This document shows positions 33,590-45,800 of a stretch of 64,000 bases of DNA, in pieces; the first letter of the stretch is position 1; each line of letters starts with the position of its first letter. The notes beneath the pieces are model-generated. The model was not told where the DNA came from, ran no database searches, and saw nothing but the letters and a program-made list of their open reading frames with translations. The stretch is from Cristatella mucedo (lineage: Eukaryota; Bryozoa; Phylactolaemata; Cristatellidae). A program made the translations under genes and the position numbers. The stretch lies in assembly GCA_009760855.2 (NCBI GenBank), contig WPIO01000031.1, forward strand, positions 3,447,501 to 3,511,500. Direction: 5' to 3'.

Positions 33590-33727
33590 ATGCGCCTCGG
33601 TCGCAGCTGTCATTGTAGCTGACTTCTGTTCAGCTTCATCGCCGACAGCCACTACAGCATCAAGCTGGGCTTGGATGCGTCTTCTGAAGCTTTGCATTTC
33701 CTTACGTTTAGGTTTCCCCTCACTGCC
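33590..33727 (-). CDS. possible exon of an unidentified minus-strand gene
   Basis: On the minus strand an acceptor (ctgtctccagcctag) is followed by 46 open codons, GSEGKPKRKEMQSFRRRIQA through QKSATMTAATEAH, and a near-perfect donor (gcgcat|gtaagt). The product is basic at first, then acidic/Ala-rich, and could be a helix. I do not recognise it and found no partner exons within a few kb. If ATG 33697 is the start, it would instead be a first exon of 36 codons. Confidence 0.3.
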
Positions 33728-33729
33728 CT

Positions 33730-36700
33730 AGGCTGGAGACAGGCGAACACCTTTAGTTGCAGCCCTATCTCGCAAGATAAGCCATTGGAATCTGAGGGTG
33801 GTACCTAGAGCAGCAGCGATGCAATGGAGTGAGTGTATCCAATAATATATCTTGGCGAAGATACATTGGAAATGTACAGAAGTTTCCTGTTCATTGGTTA
33901 AAGAAGCACACGTGTCGTCTAGTTGAAGGCCGACATAGTGGGTAACTTAAGACCACTTCAAAAAGTATAAGCTGTTTTTTGTAGTCCATGCCAAAAATTG
34001 CGCTTCGTATTTCAAAGAGCCCGATAACGTAATAGTTGGTGGATACCAAACCCATCAACGAGTTCTTTTATGTAGATTTTCCTTTCAATATGAAAAAATA
34101 ATAACCTTAAACATGATCTATAACATCAATTTGAGCAGAATAACCTCTAGAACATGATCTCTAACATCAACTTGAGCATACTCTATGGCCTTTCGTAGCA
34201 GCAGATGTAGCATGACATTTTCCCAAAGCATCAAAGGACAGTAATAAAAAGGTTTTTTCATCGCCCACTCAACGAATATAATTGTGTTTGCATATTCCTA
34301 CATTATTTTCTATTCGCTATACTTATTTTTGAATAGCGGAAGCCTTTGAAAATTCGTGATTTTGTAGTTGAATTTACGAAGTTGGAAGTTTGGACGCGGG
34401 ATGTCGAAATGACGCTCGCTGGTTTTCGCTGCGGTCTCTTGTTGCAACGCTGGACGAAAGTTGCATTGTTTGTAAAACGCGAGTTTTATATTCCCCCTCC
34501 GTTATTTGTATCTCGTTGTCTGCGATAGTTGCGCATACATTCGGTGCACGTGGCTTTTTTTTAAAATCGGAATGCACTCCTGTCGAAACGGAGAACTGTT
34601 TTTTGAAAATAGTCGCTAACCCATCGAATTGTCCTTGTGCCACTGCCTTGAAGATACAACAAAGTGAGAGCCGTAAATGCATGCCTTAATTAAACAGGAC
34701 ACTTTAATTTTGCTCACTTTAAAGCATTTATTATCCCGTACCACTTTCCTACCCCTCGAGTTACGCTACGATGCATCGCTGGTTAATGACCGCGACAACT
34801 CGGTGCCGACAGCTCGGTTTAGGGATAGGGCTTAGAATTGTTTGCACCAAGTTGACCGAATGCATACGCCTTTGGCTCAGTTAATGAAGCACGAGTCGGG
34901 CTCGCTTTCGCTCATTTACTGTACGAGCCGCAAGCGGTATCGCATGCTTGTGCACTTCGACGGACAAATAGAAAACTTTTGAACGGCAACGGTCACTGGG
35001 ACGAGTGCAGGAAACATTCAGCGCGATATCGCTGCGTGTCTCTCCAACTGCTGCGTGTCGCTGGGCTGCCGAAAACGCCGGGGGCGAGGGCAGTGTCTGT
35101 CGACTCATAATTTACCTCTGCTGCCAGAGCATACGCTCTTCGAGTGTTTTAACCAATGAGGTTTCGAAATTCTTTTCTGAATGGCGCTGAGAGCGATTCT
35201 GACAACTCGATCCACGGCACGCTCGACGCAGCTAAATCTCAGCACTCACGGTTGCTATAGTGTGAATTTATTGCGGCGGTTGCCTGTCCCTGGTTAATTT
35301 TTTTAAACGAGGGAGTAATGGCCCGGGCGTATGGGCAGCCCAAGCATGTAGCCCTGGGCTCAGAGAGGTGACGAGTGCCAATACTCGCCACTGACCGTGT
35401 GCTAAAAATTTTCTCGCAGCCTTCATCTGCACATACTGTAGACGGGACAACGAAATCTAAGAAATTCATCGAATAAATTCCTGTTGAGAAAATATAGAAA
35501 TGCAGCGACTTGCATCGCGTGCTCAACATTATTGTTGTATCTTCAAAGGCAAAAGCCCCAAAAAGTCAAGGAATGCCCCGAAAGTAACCCGAAAAGAACC
35601 CGAAAAAACCTTTAACAGATCCTAAAGACGGAAGCGCTCGATTGATTTAGCCACACCATAAAACCTAAATTATGCCTACAAGGCTCTAAATCTCCCCTAT
35701 TCTTTCTTAAGATTTGGAATTTCAGCCTCCTCGTTGGCTCTCATCGCGAACGGCAAAACGTTTACCCTACTGTGCTATCTTGGGCTATTTTCGTGTCCGC
35801 ATGAATTTTTAAAACTTTATAATGTGTCTTTGAATTTAAAGAAAGCACTTACGAATGAATGAACCTGGCGTTTGAGGAAATAGAAAAGCCCAAGAGAGCG
35901 AAAAACTTACGCAAGCTACCCAATCGTATCTGTAAATAACGCAGGATTTTTTGCTGATGCACGAGATGCCAAGTAGGTCGATTGCGCTGACCTGATAGAG
36001 AATTTTAGAACTCTGTATGCGTGCGTATACAGGAATAGTCTTCTTCCGGGGTCCAGCAATTCGCGAGGATATATTTTTTCCGAGTTTAACAACTGCTATC
36101 CTCCACCCGGACGTAAGCATTTGCTGGGGGGGGGGGGGTAGGACATTGCCGCGGCCAGCTGAGCTGCATTCACTTGCTGAGCACTCGCAAGAGCTACTTA
36201 TTGCTACCACACCGGTGGTTAATAATGCTGGTGAGGTATGAGCCGAAGTAAAACGGGACGCCCAGTGGTTAAGGCACTCAGGTCGATTTAATGTCAAGGT
36301 TAACATATTTTACGGATTAAGTTGCCTTTGGGTTCTATAAATAGAAATTTTAATACTATTCTTCCAAATAAAACCAACTGACGTTACAGCCCCGTCAATA
36401 CGTACAACCGCATAAATGGCCAATTAACATTACATGAAGCGAATAGAACAGAGATAGAAAAACGGGCAGCATTTTCCAGTTTAAATTGTAGAATAATGCT
36501 AATGTAAATATAAAGAATTTGTAAGATTGATAAGATGTAACTAAGTCACAATTATTCCTGCTTCACAATTACTAGGCATGATATTGCCACTTACCTGTGT
36601 GCCGTGGCAATGGCAGGGAAGAGCGACATGAGGCCTCTAGTCGGCCGGTTGCTTGCAAATCGCTTTACTTCCTCCAAAACTAGTGTAAGTATAGAACCCA

Positions 36701-37745
36701 CATTGGAGCGTAGATAATTCGGCTTGTACCCCCTCACGCTGTCGCATGGTATGTATTGGATTCCGGAATGCCTCTCCGTAGCTTTATAGGTCCAGATCCA
36801 CCTCAGCCGCTGGACGTAGTAGCGGCCGCTCTTAGATTTACACGTCTGATTTCTCTCCCGTAGTGTGCTGCCTCTCCTAGTGTGGATGGGCTTAGTAGAA
36901 GTTGCCTAGAATGACAGTCATTATAGATTGGCTGTTGCTGTTATGCAGCGAACGTTTTCCCCGGTCGTTTTAGCTTGCTGAGATGCGCATTTATGAGTTG
37001 TTCTACTAGAGATGCCAGGTAAACAATTTTTAAACGAAGACGCATCGCATGTGTTCAATAATTCTAATATATAAATATATTGGCTCACTTGGTTTACCAG
37101 CTTGACTGCTATGTTGATCGTGCAGTATCGTGCGATTTGCGCCCCAGCACTCGCCGAATTTATGGCTGTGGAATTGCGGTTTTCAAATCATCTAGAATTT
37201 TCTCGGCCTTCTTTGCGAAAGCTATCCAAGGCGCGGCGTTTGTTTCCTTAACCCACCAATTTCTCTGCAATCGCTCTCTAGTGTTCGTTCAACTGTTACA
37301 TGGCAAACGATGTTTGGATGTTAGTCGAATGCTTCTGCCTGGCTAAGCACACCTCGAGAAAGAGCTGCACTTGGCTGCTTATGACTAGTTTAATTCAAGG
37401 CTGACGTGATTTCGCTAGACTCGGGCTAGTTTGAGGATATTGGGCTAATTAATGATCGCATCTTTTTGAACATCGGCTGCCGGACTTGCTTAGGGGGATG
37501 CAAGCACCTGTTATTTCCCTAGTGTCTCGGTGGAGCATCAAGGCTGATCAAGGCCGTGAGTCTGTAGAAATTTGATGTGTAGTGGCGCCATAAAACGGAG
37601 ATTAGCTGCTGCTGCTGATGACTTGTGACACAGGAAACTGCATGTTTTTCTCAAGTGAAATGGCTGCTTCGGTTGAAGGTATGTGCTAATATTTGTGACG
37701 GTTAAATTGCTAGGATTTGTTGACAATCCCTAAATTCAATGCGAT
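33730..37745. other. gene-free stretch
   Basis: About 4 kb, AT-rich in places, with a G12 run near 36126. Frames at 34374-34682 and 35239-35529 (minus) have no recognised family. The missing 5' exon of the downstream DDX28-like gene could be here. Confidence 0.4.
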
Positions 37746-37776
37746 GCTATGCCGTACTCAGTTCAAATAATATACG

Positions 37777-37780
37777 TGTG

Positions 37781-37814
<34 letters not shown>

Positions 37815-37829
37815 CATATATACATATAC

Positions 37830-37876
<47 letters not shown>

Positions 37877-37880
37877 TATT
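37777..37880. repeat. (AT)n/(TATG/TATAC) microsatellite
   Basis: About 100 bases of alternating AT with tatg and tatac steps, largely self-complementary. It lies directly against the 3' tail of the family B SINE at 37862. Confidence 0.93.
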
Positions 37881-38008
37881 TATTTGTATGATGCCCTTAG
37901 AGAACTGAATCTCTATCCAGAAGGGGCACCTATGCCGAATGCTTGAGCCCACGACCTGGGTCGTCAAAGGTGAATGAACACCTTACCACTGGGCCAAGCC
38001 AAGGTGTC
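37875..38008 (-). mobile_element. family B SINE
   Basis: On the plus strand, gatgcccttagagaactgaa, ctctatccag, a box B complement (gagcccacgacctgggtcgt) and caccttaccactgggccaag. It ends 137 bases before the first recognised exon of the helicase gene. Confidence 0.8.
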
Positions 38009-38144
38009 CCCTGAGTTCTAATATAAGGTCAATGACAGCCTCTCGTGCAAGTTCATGTTTGGTTTTCGTAGTCCACTGGCCACAGTCACTGCACTTGCAC
38101 GAGCACCCAATGCAGGACCTAAGTATCCAGCTGATGCTTTTTAG

Positions 38145-38411
38145 AAGATCGCCGGCGGTAACGACCTGCCTCGGATAACGCAGCCACGGCATGCCTTGCG
38201 GAAACTGCAGCGGCTGGGCAGCAACAGAAGAGCTGCTTTGGATAGCAGGTCAGGCAGCTCTCAGACGGTGATTGTCGCATGCCGGAGGTCAGAGTACAAT
38301 CACCATGCCAACCAGGGCTACTCTTCGTTGAAGCTTGACGATTTGGCCAGTTCGGGCTGGTGCCACAAAAAGTCCAAGGGTGACTATTTCACTATAAATG
38401 CTCACAGAAAG
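38145..38411 (+). CDS. DDX28: DDX28-like exon, N-terminal DDX28-specific block
   Basis: Acceptor atgctttttag, 89 open codons, donor cacagaaag|gtacgt. Contains [12 protein letters not shown] and [18 protein letters not shown], which align without gaps over about 30 residues to the human DDX28 N-terminal region. An in-frame stop just upstream of the acceptor (38142) supports this border. Confidence 0.85.
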
Positions 38412-41400
38412 GTACGTTATGTGCTCTGTGGCGTGCTCGTACGATTGCAGGACGGTCCTCCGTTCTGGCCGAGTTAAAAGTGGTTAAAGTTAAAGGTGCG
38501 TGCGTACATTGAGTAAAGATGTCACCCTTAGGGCTTTGAGCAGGCAAACCAAGTCGAGGCCTTGCCTGCCCCAATGGACATCATGTGAAATGGGGCAGTT
38601 CATGCTCATGTTCATGGGGCAGGCATACGATCTTGGACAGTGCAGCACTGATCGTGCTCGTGGCACCCGGTCTCCCTCTGAGTGGCAATGCAACAGCAAG
38701 CCTGCCTTACCGAGTTTTTTGCTGCACTTCGGGAGTGACCACCAGCAGCCTGCTGGTGAGTGGCTGGGGTCAGTTTCGACTTGCCATCTCCACAATGGAT
38801 AGCTATGATGAACTTACCGGATTCCTAGTGCTAGCTTGGTTAGAGAGTTGTCATTACAATATTATCAATAATAATGACATTACATTTGTGTAGCAACCTA
38901 GGAGAACTAAATCTTATTCTAGGTGCTTGGCATATGCTGGAAAGGAATGATTCGATCTTGCAAGAATCACTCCAAAAAATACACTGTTTATCTTCAACAT
39001 GGTGACCGGATTGGTCTTCAAGCCCAAGAAATTTAGAGCTGCACATCATTGCTGCAAAGGCGAAGTGTGGTGCGTTGGCATTGTCAGAGATTGTAGACGC
39101 AATGGTGTACCTAGGTCTTAGACTACAGGGTAAGGTGCTCTCAAGGTTCATGCCCCAGGTCGTAGGTTCGAGTCCTGCTGCAGGAAATCTTGTATTGCCC
39201 TTGCGCGAGCAGCAGTGATGGCCGTTAAGACTCTCCTGCTGCTATATAAATGAGGTGGTTTGATCAGCTGACCTCAACCTTCTACCTCGACGTAAAAAAC
39301 GAAGCTGTTTAATCGGCCGTTCTTTATTTACTTTTTACCCTGATCTTGCCTGAGCCAGCCAATTCCAGTGGAGGCTTAAGGACGTGAGACCCAGTGGCTG
39401 TGTCTGGGAGCATGCTCCCTGGATTAACAGGAAGGGGTTTCAGCATAGCAGACTATTTTTTGCAATGAGCTTGGTTGCATAGTTGCTGGTCGAACTATAG
39501 ATAAATTTGAGTCAAGACTCTCACTCTGACCTACACTGGCCCATCACGGCGGCTCCCTGTCTGCCTGAGCTGCTACAGCTGAACTGTCAACTCACTCGCG
39601 CTTCCAGGCCTTCTCGAGATAATCCTTTAGTTGTTACTTTTTTTTTTATTGTTAAGCACCACTAGTTGCAAATGCTATTGATCTAAAGGGTCTTGAATGT
39701 GGAAGCCACTTCCTCAGTTCATACAGGATGTCGGTCATTGCATTCCTGCGATGATAGGTCCCTGCACATTTTTTTCACCTTATTCGCAGCCAATAAGGTG
39801 AAAAAAATACAGCAGCTGTGTCGCTGTTTCTTTTGTAACTGTTTTCGCCCACGTTGTTTGACACTGTCGGGCTGTAGCATGAAATGCATGCTGCAGCGTC
39901 GCCGACGGCACTCTAAAAGCTTGGTCCTTGGCAAGAGTCTCTGTGCTCCTCTAAATGCTAGCACGGCCTAGCATTGCCACTACTTCCTTGCTCCTTGCAT
40001 AAGCACGCACAGGGACATGCTCAGTGCCGATGCGTACTAGGATCCCTGGTTAGTCGCTTGCACTGAATCGTGCACAGATAAGCACGAGATGCAGAAGTTC
40101 ACTCGGGGTGGGGGCAGCAGAAGCTGAGCAAAACAGATGCACCTTTAGCTGAGATGATGCGAAGTCAATGCAGGTGATGACAGAGGCCGGAAGTGAGTTC
40201 AACAATTTTCTTTGCTTACATACTGAAGGCCAGTATTTGCTCTGTCTGTATGAATTGTCCTTTACGTGCTTATACGTGCTCATTGACTGGTGAGCCGTGA
40301 TGGCACACCAGGTAAGGCGGTTGCTTTCACGATTTCGGTCCCGAGGTTGTGGGTTCGATTCCTGCGGTGGGCGATTCTTTATCGCCACTGCAAGCGGTGG
40401 TGATAGCCGTAAAGGCTTTTCTGTCGCTATACAAAAAGAGGCTGTTTAATCAGCTAGGATTTTTTTTTAGGATTGACATTGGGCATGTCGTCGCTAATGT
40501 CATGTCATCACTAACTGCTTCTTCCATAACGAGCGCACTCAACTCCGACGGCTCTTACTATTTGTTATTATTTATTGATTACTATTATTATTAAGCCCCG
40601 ATCATCAAAAGATTTAAATCTAGTGCTTGGAATGGTAAGACGAGTGGAAAGTCATGACCAGGTGGTACAAGAGCTCACCGGATGAGTGAGGAGGTAGGAA
40701 AAGTTGGCTGGTACGGGTGGAGCAAAGTTACCTGAAGGCTAGTTGAGAAGGGCATACGAGATACTTGTTTGGAAGCCAGTGAAGCTCAGACAGAAGTGGC
40801 CATGATGTGGCAGCTACGCCATTGACGATAGATAGACATTAGAGTTTTGCACCAGCTGCAATCGCCTTTTCGCACATGCTGGGAGGCCAGTAAGCAGTGC
40901 GTTGCAGAAGTCGAGACTAGATGTCACGAATGCATGGATCAACTTAGACGTGGTATCCTTATCTAAACAAGCCCGAATTTTAGCAACATTAGTTAGTGGC
41001 CATCCACCATGTGCCAATCGACGTCATTTTGATATATGCTGCATCCGAAGGCAAGTGAATCGGATCCAGATCGAGGTCGAGGTCGAAGGCAGAGCTGAGT
41101 GCCATCGGCACAGATATAAAAGACAAATGTTGTCTTAGGCAATCGCATCGGCTAGAGGGAGAGTGTAGATAATGAAAAGAAGGGAGCCCAAGACCGAACC
41201 CTGGCCTACCCCATATTGTTAAGCGCTCCCGGATGATCAGAAGCCATATATCTGTACACCCTCGAAGCATGCTGCCCGATGTGCATTGCTCTCGGACTTA
41301 CCGAACTCACTGGCCATCTACTTAAGGTCACTGGAGGAAAGCTACCCTACCTTTGGTGGAATATCTGCGGTTATTAAATCGTTTAGGTTAGATTCAGCCG

Positions 41401-42716
41401 AACTCATCACCAGCCGTGGCAGCTATACCTGCCCTGCGTAAGCATTTCGTCGAGCTTTTCTTGAGCATCAATATTGTGTATTTGGTTTGAACCCACTAAT
41501 ATTGCATAATATTACACATTGCACACTGGTATTCGTAGGTATGGTGCTGGACGAGTTTGGATTATTTTTTATCAAGGCGTTAGCATTAGTGATATAGCGA
41601 TTTAAAGGAGAGCAGTTAACCTGCCCGTGCATCTTCCGGAGTTGCTTCGATTTGCCCGAGATTCGCAAGTGAAGACATTGCTTTTCGTTGGCATATCATT
41701 CAGTGTCAAAGTATAGCCTCGCCGTGTCATGCCTAAATCCAGGGTCTGCCCCTGGGTGCCAAAGAAGACTGTCACGTTCTGCTGACCTTGCTAGGCTCTC
41801 AGCTGCAGCATTATTCTTTAGGCACCTTCATTCAGCACCGATGCTCAATCGTTTGAACAGCTTGGCATCACCAGCCGGAAGCTATTAGAGAACCTTCAGC
41901 AACTGAACGTTGTCAAGCCAACCAACATACAGGTGCGTGAGCGTCGCTGCACTTGCAGACCTGAGCAACTCCCCAGTGATCCTTACGAGTACCGCGCGGT
42001 GCGCTCTTCGAGCTTGTTGCTTGAGCGTGGTTGTGTTGTCCGATGACGTAGGCTCAGACCATACCGCGACTGCTGGCCGGAGAGAACGTCATCTGTGCTG
42101 CCGAGACGGGTACGTCATTGCTGGCTGCCGCTGGCAGACTGCTGCCCGTGCCCTCGCAGTGGGTACTTGCTTCAGTGCCGTCAGTGTGCATCGCTTCTCG
42201 TTTAGGCAGTGGCAAAACCTTGGCATACTTGCTGCCGACACTGCAGAAGGTGCACTCGTACAAGAGGAGCCTACAAGGTCAGATCGACTTTAACGTCGGC
42301 CGGCGACCACTGGCGCTCGTTCTGGCGCCCTCGCGTGAGCTCGTCGACCAGATATCTGTAAGCATCTAGGCTTTGTTGCGCCGTCCCTGGCTACAGGTCG
42401 CTGGGTCTTTGCCCAGCAGTAAGGTGCTCACGCTTTGCCGACTCAGGTGGTATGCTCGAGTCCTTCAAGCAGAGCCGATTCACTATTGCCAAATGCTAGC
42501 GCTGTGAACGAGGCTCTTTTCTGCCGTTCAGCCGCTGTGTGGATGGGGTTGTTTGAACCAGGCAATCTTTACTCGATACCTTGCTTGCGGATTGCTTGTA
42601 ATTCTTTTTGATGAGGGAAACTGGGAAGGTGAGAAGAGGGGAGGGGGTAAAAGAGGTGGAGGGAGGGGGAGAGATATATGTGTGTGTGTATATATATATA
42701 CACACATATATATATG

Positions 42717-42806
<90 letters not shown>

Positions 42807-45800
42807 TATGCATATTCCCGTACATCGCATATGTGTATGATAAGAGAGACAGCGAGACCGAGACGAAAGGCGGAGAGAAGTGATGCAAGGCAGAGAGCAG
42901 AAGGACGCACCAGAAATAGCGAGTAGAACAACAGCGTTCAGAAATAATAGAAAGCAGCAATGGTTGCATAGTAGCGGTATGTACATAGGGACCATCAGTG
43001 CATGCTTCTGTTGCTGGTGCTTGTACTGCTTCCACCACTTGTTGCTGGCCAGAAAAAGCTTTTGCCTTTTGATAGGGCATTGCAACATCCGTCCTCGCTT
43101 CGACGCCACTTTTTGTGAAGGCGCTATGTGGTGGACGTGGAACCCGAGTAAGTAGTTCAAGTTGGTTCCCTGGGCTTTTGGAAAAATAGCAAATCAGGGC
43201 CACTCTGCAGCCTGTCAGACTTAAATATCATGACCTTCGAATCTCAGCAGAGCAGCTGTCGCTGTGGCATGCAGTGGTTGGCTGCTGGTGCTCGATCCTG
43301 GCGCAGTGCTACAAGCGCAGCATTATCTCCCTGCTCAGGGATTTTCTAATGATGTCGCTGTTTTCGTCTGGCTCCCTACTTCGGCCTGATTCTTTTTTAC
43401 TAGGTTTGTTTTGTTGTGCCTCCCAAGTGATCGGCAACTATTCTGAACGTGCTACAGCTGCTGTGGGCGGTCGAACATAATTACAATTTTAATAAATCAT
43501 ATTTTGTCACCCTGTTATTTTTCACCAGATCAGAATACGTGGGCTACTGCAGATCGTACCTATCCATCCAAAGGCTCTGTCTAGCTTCTACAAAAACTTA
43601 GAATCACAGGTGCACAATCCATAAACGCGTATGTCAACCGTCGACCATCTTCTTAATTACTTCCAGGTCAGCAATTTACCTAGTGATTCTTGTGGAGGTC
43701 TGGAAAATCCATTTATCTAGCTTGTTTGTCAGTAAGGTAGATCTGATCGGAGATTCCATCCCCAGGTAACAATGCCACTTGCTTCCTCAACTTCAGTTTC
43801 TTGCAGTTCCTCAATGTTTACCTTCTAGCCTGCTACTGATGACCTCATCTTGAAATTCACCTCCCTGTCTTTGAAGACTACCATACCAGCCTTCTAGACC
43901 CGAGACGCACTGCTTTCATTCGGAGATGTCTAGATTTAGTGCTGCCCTGAATATCTAACATCATAAATATGTCTTTATCCTCAGATCTTGTCTCTGCAAA
44001 CTTTAAAAAGCTGTTGCAAGGCCACTCGTGAAGAATACAATGCTAAACCAAGATAACTTATCAACTCCCACATAGTCTCTCCACTGCTGGTCCTATTAAA
44101 TACACTGTAACGAATAGCGTTAGACTACCTAAACTCCATATAAAAAATTCACACATAGCAAATAAGTTCCAGTCAGTTTAGAGCTAATTACTCCACAAAG
44201 CCTGCACTGCTATGTAGGGTGAGCCTACCTTCTAAGAAATGTTGGTTAACTAGAGTCGGTGCTTGTTTTGCTTGATCTCTCCGAAGCGTTTGATACTATT
44301 TATCAAGTTTTTGCTGTTCTGAAAACCAAGTTATATAGCTAGACTCAGTGAAGAGATAACTTCGAGGTCACGTGATAAGGCCTGTCAAAGCCACGTGGCA
44401 TCAAAAGTGGTCAATTTCCCCAAGTGGTAAAGCATTGGGTGGCAGATAGCCAGGGTAGGCCATTCTTTGCAAAAACAGCCTGTATTTTCAAGCAGAGGAT
44501 TGGGATTGAGTTCTGTCCGGTTCATTCATTGAAGCAGAGCTCACTTTTTTTCTCACAGCCCCTCAAACCCACCGACTTGCCCTTCATTTCCTGCCGACAC
44601 GTGGGCTGCCATGGTGTGCTATTCTAGGGGCACCTGCTTTTTAACGCATATATCCGAGCTCGTTGGCACTTTTTCTATCAGCTATCAGTATCTAATAAAT
44701 ATAATAATAATAATGTTAATGATAATAGCAATTGTACCAGTAGTACTAGCAGGGTGAAAATGCATTTGTATAGCGCCCTTAGAGAACACAATCTCGGCCT
44801 AGCCTCTTTTCGTAGGCTGGGCAGAAAACATAAGCTGATTAGTAATAATATGCAAAGTTGTAGCACACGTGAACACATAAAAAGATTTTGCATGTTAGGA
44901 TGACATGTTGTGCAACATGTAAACCCCAACTTTCTTCTCATATAATGTAACAGCTGTTATTATTTGCGGATCTTCCCTCAAGCTGTCAGACCTTTGATTG
45001 GAGGCCGCTTATTATACATTTTTAGGCAGCCATCGCCGGCATGAAGAGTGACGCCGGTGATTCGCCATCCGATTTGCTTGTGGCCACTCCTGGCGTCCTG
45101 AAGATGTTTGTCAGCAGTGGTATGGGGACTGTTTGGCTGTGCTTTTCTGTTCTGACCTCTCGCCTCTTATTTAACATTACACGTGTTGTAGGCTACGTGT
45201 TGATGATGTGGTCTCGGTCCGACTGTGCATTTCACACCTAGGAATTCTACTAGCAACTACCTGGAAGATAACTTGCATATACAGAGCAAGTGCAATTTGG
45301 GTCCTACAGACCCTTAAGCCACTGTCTGGGCACCTAATGCACTGTATTGCATTGAACGTGTACTTGCCAGGCTGTCGTTATCGTCGCATGCCTACTGGGT
45401 GTTGCATACTACGTGCTACTGCTGGATGGTCGGCTATGTCATTTCACACTATCCTAATATTAGCTTATACCAGTAAACAATCACAGGAAATCTCAGTGTT
45501 GCATTAGAATGCTGGCCCGTATGTCCACCACTGACCTCTAGTGGTCAGCCTAGCCTAGCTGCCGAGCCGGGCCTGTGGTTGGGCAAGGACTCTGTATGAT
45601 GACCTGGGTCGTCACGTGCTGAGCTTTGACAGCACGAAGCTCGTGGATTTCTCTTTCAGTCTCGTCCTATTGAAGGATTTATCGTATGCGAAGTTTCTGT
45701 TAAGGTTCGGCAGTGTCCTGAATGGCTTCTTTTGTTGCTTGTTTTTCTCGTTGTCTACGATAGCTACTCTTGTATTCTGCTTGCTTTACTCCTTTTTGTT

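Larger units (their letters stand above)
38412..41821 (+). other. helicase intron after the N-terminal exon, repeat-rich
   Basis: About 3.4 kb intron containing a family B tail (38868-38960), a family A SINE (39118-39275) and a LINE (40045-41280) with a family A SINE inside it. Confidence 0.8.

Noticed and set aside
40292-40380. Possible functional tRNA gene
   Set aside because: Box A and box B are present, but the cloverleaf is not closed and the same sequence recurs about twelve times with a SINE body, so it is a tRNA-derived SINE.
42496-43203. 235-codon minus-strand frame and overlapping frames near 42.5-43.2 kb
   Set aside because: Composed mainly of the AT/AC microsatellite translated as Tyr-Ile and His-Thr runs, inside a helicase intron.
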